Below are positions 51,975 through 58,466 of a stretch of 64,000 nucleotides of DNA, in pieces. Under the pieces are notes generated by a model. That model did no database searches. It had not been told where the DNA came from and was given only the letters and a program-made list of their open reading frames with translations. Source of the stretch: G963708235 sp963708235 (GTDB lineage: Bacteria > Actinomycetota > Acidimicrobiia > Spongiisociales > UBA5794); assembly GCA_963708235.1 (NCBI GenBank), contig OY970200.1, forward strand, positions 744,001 to 808,000, in the 5' to 3' direction. Every line of letters starts with the position of its first letter. The stretch's first letter is position 1. Position numbers and translations under genes: made by a program.

Positions 51975-52809
51975 GCCGGAAAGCGAACGCGGCGTAGGCG
52001 AGCTGGTTGCGTACCGCCTCGTTACCGATCAGCCCCAGCGAGCGTGGCGAGTTCGGGAGCGCAAAGATGTCGACGAGCTGTTCGGAGGAAACCGCAAGCC
52101 GGAGCATCTGGATGGCGCGTTCGTCGGTGCTGAGCACGTTGCGGAACGCCGGCAGTAGCACCCACCTCCCGCCAGGGCGTGGACGCAGCGGCAGGTGGTC
52201 GCCGCCGAGTTCCGCCGCCGCGGTCGACCGGTCGTACGCCTGTAACTCGATGGTCCCGGTCGCCGGGTCGAGCAGTCGTTCGGCGTACCGGAAGGTGGGG
52301 CGCACGAAGTCGAAGACAGCCGTTGCCGGCCCCGCGCCCATTTCCGAGACCCGGAAGCTCGCCTCGACGTCCAGCGCCAGGTCGACCAGCACATCGCCGA
52401 CGGGCGGCACGTAGCTGGACAGGTCGGCGAGGGCGACCAACACCCACGACCGGGCCACCGCCATCGCCTCCAGGCCGAGTTCGACCAGGCCGGCGGTGGT
52501 CGGGTCCGGGAAATCGGGGTCGTCGGGCTCATGCGAGTAGTACTCGTCGAGCCTCCCGATCGTGCCACGGGAGGCGACGGCGTCGTTGGGCTGCAGTCCC
52601 TCGTCGCTCTTGAAGGCGACCAGTGCGGCACCCGTGCCCTCGCCGAAAACCCCGTCGCTGCCGCCCCCGACCGAGTAGCCGAGGTCGCGCAGGCCACTCT
52701 GCAGACGGGTGACGGCCGTTCGGTCGGTCTCGCCGGAATGCATACGGTAACCCTCCGACACGCAGCGTTGCAGCGTCGCGTTGGACCGGAACCGCTGAGA
52801 CGTAAGCAT
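51922..52809 (-). CDS. Peptidoglycan-binding-like protein, first gene of the unusual operon
   Basis: 295 aa. MLTSQRFRSNATLQRCV is followed by a PG_binding_1-like domain (about 26-90: RTAVTRLQSGLRDLGYSV, DGVFGEGTGAALVAFKSDEGL). A novel 200-residue C-terminal domain rich in Leu/Ala/Arg follows. No signal peptide. ATG 52809 has GAAAGG 8 nt upstream. The opening RF-x-N-x-LQ-x-C before a PGB module is a pattern I have seen in proteins of contractile-injection (eCIS) loci and other large hypothetical clusters, but no tail, sheath or baseplate gene is in this window. It heads the operon with the 928- and 1377-aa genes. Confidence 0.8.
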   Translation of the reverse strand: MLTSQRFRSNATLQRCVSEGYRMHSGETDRTAVTRLQSGLRDLGYSVGGGSDGVFGEGTGAALVAFKSDEGLQPNDAVASRGTIGRLDEYYSHEPDDPDFPDPTTAGLVELGLEAMAVARSWVLVALADLSSYVPPVGDVLVDLALDVEASFRVSEMGAGPATAVFDFVRPTFRYAERLLDPATGTIELQAYDRSTAAAELGGDHLPLRPRPGGRWVLLPAFRNVLSTDERAIQMLRLAVSSEQLVDIFALPNSPRSLGLIGNEAVRNQLAYAAFAFRRATGGDTTWRPRYRWHE

Positions 52810-52921
52810 GGGGGGACCTTTCGCCGCGGACCAACGCTACATTCCCGGTGTGTCCGGTGTGAGGCAAACCGCGGGTTTTTGGCGACGCCGATGGGTCGTT
52901 CCGGCCGAAGACGGGGGTTGC

Positions 52922-53482
52922 TCAGGTCAAGGTGCGGTAGCGGAGGTAGACGACGCCGCTGGCGAACCGGTGCTCGTCGATAAGCTCGAATTCGGTGCGT
53001 GTGTCCGTCGGTAGCGCCGGCTTGCCTGCGCCGACGGCGACGGGATAGACGAAGTGGTGGCTCTCATCGACCAGTCCGGCGTCGAACATGTGCGCCGCAA
53101 GGTTGGGTCCGCCGACGGTCAGGTCGGCGGTGGCCGACCCCTTCATGTCCCGTACCGCATCGGGGTCGAAGCTTCTCTCGAGCCGGGTCCTGGCTGTCGA
53201 CACGACCGGGAGGGTCGTGGAGTACACGACCTTGTCCGCCGTCTGCCAGATCGTCGCAAAGGCGGCTCTCGACTCCGACCCTTCGGCCAGGGAGGCGTCG
53301 GTCTCCCAGACGGCCATGGTCTCGTACATGCTCCGGCCGAGGAGGTACGTGCCGACCGGACGCACCAGTTCGGTGATGAACACGAAGTAGTCCTCGTGGG
53401 GGCCGCCGAAGTCGAAGCTGCCGCCGGCGTCCTCGATGAAGCCGTCGACCGAGGTGTTGGCGATGTAGATGAGCTTGGCCAC
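52922..53482 (-). CDS. Dihydrofolate reductase-fold protein (RibD_C family), copy 1
   Basis: 186 aa. KLIYIANTSVDGFIEDAGG, GTYLLGRSMYETM and DLTVGGPNLAAHMFDAGLVDE are the nucleotide-binding and substrate segments of the RibD C-terminal reductase family. GTG 53482 lies 4 nt after the stop of the second copy (53487-54101), so both are one operon. NADPH-dependent reductase of unknown substrate; not a classical FolA. Confidence 0.88.
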   Translation of the reverse strand: MAKLIYIANTSVDGFIEDAGGSFDFGGPHEDYFVFITELVRPVGTYLLGRSMYETMAVWETDASLAEGSESRAAFATIWQTADKVVYSTTLPVVSTARTRLERSFDPDAVRDMKGSATADLTVGGPNLAAHMFDAGLVDESHHFVYPVAVGAGKPALPTDTRTEFELIDEHRFASGVVYLRYRTLT

Positions 53483-53486
53483 GTCG

Positions 53487-54101
53487 CTACACCGTGCCGA
53501 CGGTGTCGAGCGGGGGGTGCTCGAGGACGCGCGGCCGGTACTCGACCAGTTGGATGCTGCCGTCGAAGGTGCGGTGTTCGATCATCTCGAGAGCGACGTC
53601 CGGATAGCCGTCGTAGATGCGCTCCTCTCCCGTGGCGCCGGTGATCACCGGGAACATCACCACACGGAAGCGGTCGACGAGACCGGCGCTCAACAGAGAC
53701 CGGCTCAGGCTGAGGCTGCCGATCGTGCTCATCAGTCCCGAGTCGTCGCCCTGCTTCATCGCCCGGACCGCCTCCACGGCGTCGTCCCGCACCAAGGTGG
53801 TGTTGGCCCATTCGAGCGGCTCCTCGAGCGAGGAGGAGAACACCACCTTCGACGCCTGAGTGAGGCCGTCGACGGAGGCTTCCTCGTCGTCGGTGAACTC
53901 GTCGGTTCCCGGTGGCATCTCTCCGGCGGCGAAGCCCGACATCAGCCGGTAGGTGTTCGCTCCCATCAGGTACGTGACCTCGGGTTGCTCGCCGAGCCAG
54001 GCAAGGTACTCGGGCCCCTGGAGACCCCAGAAGCCGGGCCAGCCTTCTCCGGAGGCGTAGCCGTCGAGGGAGGTGATGAAGTCGACGAGGAGTTCTCGCA
54101 T
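53487..54101 (-). CDS. Dihydrofolate reductase-fold protein (RibD_C family), copy 2
   Basis: 204 aa. ELLVDFITSLDGYASGEGWPG, TYLMGANTYRLMSG and SLSLSRSLLSAGLVDRFRVVMFPVITG show the same RibD_C fold, but sequence identity to the neighbouring copy is low, so they are not recent duplicates. ATG 54101 has GGAGATC 7-8 nt upstream. Probable NADPH-dependent reductase. Confidence 0.88.
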   Translation of the reverse strand: MRELLVDFITSLDGYASGEGWPGFWGLQGPEYLAWLGEQPEVTYLMGANTYRLMSGFAAGEMPPGTDEFTDDEEASVDGLTQASKVVFSSSLEEPLEWANTTLVRDDAVEAVRAMKQGDDSGLMSTIGSLSLSRSLLSAGLVDRFRVVMFPVITGATGEERIYDGYPDVALEMIEHRTFDGSIQLVEYRPRVLEHPPLDTVGTV

Positions 54102-54587
54102 GGTGATCTCCGTGTCCTTGGTGTCGGGGCGGCGCCTGCGTCCGCCGTCATGGTGCTACGAGATTGGACGGTCGGCGACCCGAGAACTCATCGCGCCTGG
54201 CGCACCTGCGATGCGGAGCCGATCAGTCGGGTCCGGACGGCGCAAGCGGTTCGGGGAGCCGATGCCGTCGACATCGACGTCGACGACAAGACCGTGGCTC
54301 CCGTCGCCTGGTGAGTCTCGATCGTCAGCCGGGGGCGCCGGCGAAGATCGCCGAGTTGAGGGGGCGAAGACCTCGTCACCGGCGGCCATCCGCTTGAAAC
54401 CGCAGACCGTTGATTGCCCGCACCGCATTCTGCCGGTGCGCCATGGGACCGGACGTGGGCGCTACCCGTTCGGGAGAATTTCCTACACCTGCGACATATT
54501 TCTCGGCGGTGACGCGGTCATCGTCAAACAGCGGTAGGTAGGGTCCACATGTTGGCGAATGCTGCTTCCTACGAACGGAGACCTGCT
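54102..54587. other. Intergenic stretch with no certain gene
   Basis: Only short open frames. One, ATG 54150 to TGA 54314 (54 aa), ends with good codon bias (AVDIDVDDKTVAPVAW) but starts with rare codons, so it may be a relic of a longer gene. The 3' end (54480-54587) is AT-richer and presumably holds the sulfatase promoter; TAGGTAGGGT at about 54535-54544 could include a -10. Confidence 0.45.
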
Positions 54588-56129
54588 GTGGCGGAATCGA
54601 AGAAGCCGAACATCCTGGTCATCTGGGGCGACGACATCGGGATCACCAACCTGAGTTGCTATTCACACGGCGTGATGGGATACCGCACGCCGAACATCGA
54701 CCGGATCGCCGCCGAGGGGATGCTCTTCACCGATTCCTACGGGGAGCAGTCCTGCACCGCGGGACGATCATCGTTCATCACCGGGCAGTCGGTGTACCGG
54801 ACAGGGATGAGCAAGGTCGGCTTCCCCGGCGCCCCAGCCGGGCTGTCGTCGGAGGACCCGACGATCGCCCAGCTCCTCAAGCCACATGGATACGCCACTG
54901 GTCAGTTCGGCAAGAATCACCTTGGCGACCGGAACGAAGACCTGCCGACGAACCACGGTTTCGACGAGTTCTACGGGAACCTCTACCACCTCAACGCCGA
55001 GGAGGAGCCCGAGTCGCCGGACTACGCCGATCCCGATGAGTACCCGGCCCTCTACGACCAGCTACTTCCCCGCGGCGTCATCCACTCCTGGGCGACCGAT
55101 GAGGACAGCGGAGAGACCCATCCCAAGTACGGGCCGCACCTCAAGCAGCGTATCGAGGACACCGGGCCGCTCACCAAGAAGCGTATGGAGACGATCGACG
55201 ACGACACCACCGGGGCGGCGATGGACTTCATCCGGCGCCAGCACGAATCGGAAACCCCGTTCTTCGTGTGGATGAACACCACCCACATGCACTTGTTCAC
55301 CCACACCAAGCCCGAGAGCGTCGGCCAGGCCGGCAGGTGGCAGTCGCCGTATCACGACACCATGATCGACCACGACAGGCACGTCGGGTTGTTCCTCGAT
55401 CTTCTCGACGAACTCGACATCGCCGAGGACACGATCGTCGTGTACAGCACGGACAACGGCCCCCACATGAACACCTGGCCCGATGGTGCGATGACCCCGT
55501 TCCGTAGCGAGAAGGACACCAACTGGGAGGGTGCGTTCCGGATCCCCGAGCTGGTCCGCTGGCCGGGCAAGATCCCCGCCGGGGCCATTTCCAACGAGAT
55601 CATCCAGCACCACGACTGGCTGCCGACGTTCCTCGCCGCCGCAGGCGACGACGACATCGTCGAGGAGCTGAAGACGGGCCACGAGGTCGACGGTACGACG
55701 TTCAAGGTCCACATCGACGGCTACAACCTGCTGCCCTACCTCACCGGCGAGGTCGACAAGAGCCCGCGCCGCGGAATGATCTATTTCTCCGACGATTGCG
55801 ATGTTCTCGGGATCCGCTTCGAGAACTGGAAGATCGTCTTCATGGAGCAGCGCTCACCGGGGACGATGGGCATCTGGGCCGAGCCTTTCACCGTCCTGCG
55901 GCTACCCAAGATCTTCAACCTCCGCACCGACCCGTTCGAACGGGCCGACACCACATCGAACACCTACTGGGACTGGTTCGTGCGCCGGGCGTACATCACC
56001 GGATACGGCGTCGGTTTGACCACGCAGTTCCTCGAGACCTTCAAGGAGTTCCCCCCGCGCCAGGAGCCGGCGACGTTCACGGTCAACCATGCGGTCGAGA
56101 AGCTGCACGAGTTTCTCGCAGGTCGGTAG
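54588..56129 (+). CDS. Type I sulfatase (formylglycine-dependent)
   Basis: 513 aa from GTG 54588, which has GGAG 8 nt upstream; ATG 54549 adds 13 residues but lacks a good Shine-Dalgarno. KPNILVIWGDDIG provides the first metal aspartates. The modified Cys56 is in SCTAGRSSFITGQ, a C-T-A-G-R form instead of the canonical CxPxR but accepted by FGE-type enzymes. KNHLGD, VYSTDNGPH and WEGAFRIPELVRWPG supply further metal and substrate residues. No signal peptide, so it should act in the cytoplasm, on a sulfate ester or possibly a phosphonate. A HAD phosphatase gene follows. Confidence 0.92.
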   Translation: MAESKKPNILVIWGDDIGITNLSCYSHGVMGYRTPNIDRIAAEGMLFTDSYGEQSCTAGRSSFITGQSVYRTGMSKVGFPGAPAGLSSEDPTIAQLLKPHGYATGQFGKNHLGDRNEDLPTNHGFDEFYGNLYHLNAEEEPESPDYADPDEYPALYDQLLPRGVIHSWATDEDSGETHPKYGPHLKQRIEDTGPLTKKRMETIDDDTTGAAMDFIRRQHESETPFFVWMNTTHMHLFTHTKPESVGQAGRWQSPYHDTMIDHDRHVGLFLDLLDELDIAEDTIVVYSTDNGPHMNTWPDGAMTPFRSEKDTNWEGAFRIPELVRWPGKIPAGAISNEIIQHHDWLPTFLAAAGDDDIVEELKTGHEVDGTTFKVHIDGYNLLPYLTGEVDKSPRRGMIYFSDDCDVLGIRFENWKIVFMEQRSPGTMGIWAEPFTVLRLPKIFNLRTDPFERADTTSNTYWDWFVRRAYITGYGVGLTTQFLETFKEFPPRQEPATFTVNHAVEKLHEFLAGR

Positions 56130-56151
56130 CCCTCCGTCGATGCGGGAGGGC
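56129..56151 (+). terminator. Short hairpin at the sulfatase stop
   Basis: GCCCTCC (56129-56135) pairs with GGAGGGC (56145-56151) across a 9-nt loop, overlapping the last base of the stop codon. Weak by itself; precedes a stronger stem at 56197-56226. Confidence 0.35.
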
Positions 56152-56196
56152 GTCCGACGCCGACGATCCGGAAACATCCAATCGTTCTCGATGCCT

Positions 56197-56226
56197 GGCA
56201 GGGGGCAGCCCTGCCTGCCCCCTGCC
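56197..56226 (+). terminator. Perfect 12-bp hairpin between sulfatase and HAD phosphatase
   Basis: GGCAGGGGGCAG (56197-56208), loop CCCTGC, CTGCCCCCTGCC (56215-56226). It ends 27 nt before the next ATG and so could terminate, stabilise the upstream mRNA or limit expression of the second gene. No T-tract. Confidence 0.55.
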
Positions 56227-56253
56227 GATCGAGCTCGTTGAAAGGACCACAAG

Positions 56254-57198
56254 ATGAGCGGTGAGGCACTCCTCGCCTCGTGGGCGGACACGCCGACCCG
56301 GCGGGCGATCGTCGATTTCGTCGATTCCGTCACCGCCGACGACTCCGATCGGTTCGTCCCCGAGGCGGAACGGATCGCAGTCTTCGACAACGACGGGACG
56401 CTCTGGACGGAAAAGCCGATCCCGATCCAGCTCGACTTCACCCTGTTCCGGATGGCGGAACAGGCAACGGCGGACCCGGGCCTCGCCCCACAACAGCCCT
56501 ACGCAGCGGCGCTCGCCAAGGACTACCGCTGGCTCGGTGCCGCCATGGTCAAGCATTACCACGGCGACGACGCCGACATGCACCTGCTGATGGCTGCGGT
56601 GTCCAAGGCCTTCGAAGGGATGCACGTCGAGGCGTTCGCCGCGGAGGTGAGGGAGTGGTTCGCCACCGCCGAACACCCGGTGCTCGCCAGGCCGTACCTC
56701 TCGTGTGCGTTCGTGCCGATGATCGAGCTTCTGCGCTACTTCGAAGCCAATGGGTTCACCACCTACATCGCATCGGGTGGAGATCGCGACTTCATGCGGC
56801 CTTTCGCCGAGGGGCTCTATGGGCTCCCGCCGGAGCGCATCATCGGGAGCGCCCTCGGGCTGGAGCTCGACGCCGACGCCGACGTTGCCGGGCTGCTCTA
56901 CAAGTCGGAGATCGAGTTCTTCGACGATGGTCCCACGAAACCTGTTCGCATCTGGAGTCGACTGGGTCGGCGGCCGCTGGTTGCGGTCGGCAATTCCAAC
57001 GGCGACATCGAGATGCTGCGGTTCGCCCGCGGTCGCCAGCGGGACGGGCTCCGTCTTCTTGTGCGCCATGACGACGCCGACCGCGAGGGCACCGCCTACG
57101 ACCAGGGGGCTGAAGATGCACTCCAGCGGGCCGCCGAGCACGGCTGGACCGTGGTGTCGATGCATGATGACTGGACCCGGGTATTCCCGGACGCCTGA
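56254..57198 (+). CDS. HAD-superfamily phosphatase (SerB-like)
   Basis: 314 aa. The nucleophile motif is VFDNDGTLW (Asp45, acid/base Asp47). YIASGGDRDFMRPF supplies motif II (Ser/Thr), TKPVRIW the Lys and VAVGNSNGDIEMLRFA the metal-binding motif IV (GN-NGD). It has a large helical cap (about 75-160). ATG 56254 has GAAAGG 9 nt upstream. The DNDGTLW form is common in haloacid dehalogenase-like hydrolases that accompany sulfatases. Hydrolyses a phosphate monoester of unknown identity; no export signal. Confidence 0.9.
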   Translation: MSGEALLASWADTPTRRAIVDFVDSVTADDSDRFVPEAERIAVFDNDGTLWTEKPIPIQLDFTLFRMAEQATADPGLAPQQPYAAALAKDYRWLGAAMVKHYHGDDADMHLLMAAVSKAFEGMHVEAFAAEVREWFATAEHPVLARPYLSCAFVPMIELLRYFEANGFTTYIASGGDRDFMRPFAEGLYGLPPERIIGSALGLELDADADVAGLLYKSEIEFFDDGPTKPVRIWSRLGRRPLVAVGNSNGDIEMLRFARGRQRDGLRLLVRHDDADREGTAYDQGAEDALQRAAEHGWTVVSMHDDWTRVFPDA

Positions 57199-57228
57199 AG
57201 CGTCGTCCGCCTCCTTGATGGGCGGGCG

Positions 57229-57285
57229 CTATCGGTCGCCGGCGGGCTGGAACAACTCCACGAGATTTCCTGACGGGTCCTCGAG
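57229..57285 (-). pseudogene. C-terminal relic of a VOC (glyoxalase-fold) protein
   Basis: Reverse-strand reading gives LEDPSGNLVELFQPAGDR then TAG (57231-57229), which is the conserved last strand of VOC-family proteins (DPSGN-x-VEL-F-Q). Upstream the frame runs into unrelated sequence, while another frame has coding-like PLFPALYRLREVIQEAKQ, so the gene has been truncated and shifted. It lies between the HAD phosphatase and the second toxin-antitoxin module. Confidence 0.5.
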
Positions 57286-57400
57286 CCTGCTTCGCCTCCT
57301 GGATGACCTCGCGCAGCCGGTAGAGAGCCGGGAAGAGGGGCAGCTGTTCGGAGAGTGGGTCACGCCTTCGGGGTCGACCCGGATGCGACGAGCCGATCCA

Positions 57401-57431
57401 TCTGGTCTGGTCTGGTCTGATCTGATAGAGT
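57401..57431 (+). promoter_or_regulatory. Pentamer repeats and leaderless -10 of the second toxin-antitoxin module
   Basis: TCTGG TCTGG TCTGG TCTGA TCTGA (57401-57425) is followed immediately by TAGAGT (57426-57431), then 6 nt and GTG 57438. The TAGAGT spacing fits a leaderless transcript. The pentamer array sits where a repressor bound by the antitoxin would act (inference). Confidence 0.55.
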
Positions 57432-57437
57432 CGATTC

Positions 57438-57674
57438 GTGCGCACCGTCAACGTGTCCGAAGCGAAGGCGACGCTGAGCGATCTGCTCCAGCGGGTGCTC
57501 GGCGGTGAGGACATCGCCATCGGACGTCGTGGCAAGGCCGAAGTGCGTCTCGTGGCCATCGAACGCAGTGACCAGCCGCGCCCGCTGGGGACGGTGCCGG
57601 TCGCCGACTACTGGATGAGCGACGACTTCGATGCACCCCTCGATGACATCGAGGACGACTTCGATCCCTCGTGA
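57438..57674 (+). CDS. Phd/YefM-type antitoxin
   Basis: 78 aa. VNVSEAKATLSDLLQRVLGGEDIAIGRRGKAEVRLVAI is the Phd/YefM DNA-binding core; the acidic C-terminus (DDFDAPLDDIEDDFD) would bind the toxin. GTG 57438 is preceded by a leaderless -10, and the 3' end overlaps the PIN toxin start by 4 nt. Confidence 0.88.
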   Translation: MRTVNVSEAKATLSDLLQRVLGGEDIAIGRRGKAEVRLVAIERSDQPRPLGTVPVADYWMSDDFDAPLDDIEDDFDPS

Positions 57675-58045
57675 GGTTCCTGCTCGACACCCATGCCCTG
57701 ATCTGGTCGGCCACAGACCCCGATCAGCTCTCGGAATCCGCGTCGGCCGCCATTTGCGACCCGGCGAACGACGTATTCGTGAGCGCGGTGAGCGGGTGGG
57801 AGATCGCGATCAAGCGGTCGCGTGGTCGCCTTCGCTTTCCCGGCGTCGACAGAGCGATGCTCGCCGATCTCCGGATGATCGAACTGCCCGTTACCCTCGC
57901 TCACGCGGCCGAGATCGCGGTCCTGCCCGACCACCATCGGGACCCGTTCGACCGGATGTTGATCGCCCAGGCTCGGATCGACGACCTCACGGTCGTCACG
58001 CGAGATCGAAGCTTTGATGCGTACGACGTTGCGACGCACTGGTGA
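57671..58045 (+). CDS. PIN-domain toxin (VapC-like)
   Basis: 124 aa, intact. MRFLLDTHALIWSATD gives the first Asp (D6). SAVSGWEIAIKRSRGRL carries the conserved Glu, and DHHRDPFDRMLIAQARIDDLTVVTRD the two later Asp residues; all four acidic residues of the RNase site are present. GTG 57671 overlaps the antitoxin stop. Probably an Mg-dependent tRNA/rRNA-cutting toxin, unlike the broken copy at 11893. Confidence 0.92.
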   Translation: MRFLLDTHALIWSATDPDQLSESASAAICDPANDVFVSAVSGWEIAIKRSRGRLRFPGVDRAMLADLRMIELPVTLAHAAEIAVLPDHHRDPFDRMLIAQARIDDLTVVTRDRSFDAYDVATHW

Positions 58046-58117
58046 GGCGGCGGCCGGGATTCCTGTCGACCCTTGTCGGATTCGCTCGCAGGGCGACGGG
58101 GGCTCGTGGGGGATCTC

Positions 58118-58390
58118 CTAGATCGACAGGTAGCCCTTTCGTAGGCTCGTGCCACCGCTGCGGCGCGGTCGGTGACCGCCAGCTTGCCGTAGATGTGGAT
58201 CAGGTGGGTCTTCACGGTTGCTTCGCTGATGTGGAGACGTTGGGCGATGTCGGCGTTGGCCGGTCGAGCCATCCCGGCAGCCACCGGTTGGCGTCGCCGT
58301 CGATATCGGGCGGTGCCACCGTAGCCACGCCGTCGTCGGCCGAAATGGCCACCACGCCGGGGTTCCACCACCGAGGCGTCACCAACGAGG
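58118..58390 (-). pseudogene. Chimeric relic: MMPL fragments fused to a LuxR/NarL C-terminus
   Basis: Reverse strand: NADIAQRLHISEATVKTHLIHIYGKLAVTDRAAAVARAYE (about 58258-58130) is a NarL/LuxR helix-turn-helix end whose frame is lost just before KGYLSI and TAG (58120-58118). Just upstream, 58261-58299 matches the neighbouring MMPL gene (58549-58587, 1 mismatch) and 58291-58390 matches its middle (59275-59374, about 90 percent). The two MMPL pieces join at GGCGTCGCC, which occurs at both parental sites, an apparent deletion of 696 bp in a former second MMPL copy. Confidence 0.8.
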
Positions 58391-58466
58391 TGGAGCCGAC
58401 AACGACGTCTCACGCGGACGGACCCGCCTCGGTCTGAGACGGGCCCGCCTGCGCTCGCAGATCGGG

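Noticed and set aside
54150..54314. 54-aa open frame as a real gene
   Set aside because: Only the last third shows coding bias; no Shine-Dalgarno and no motif, so kept only as a possible relic.
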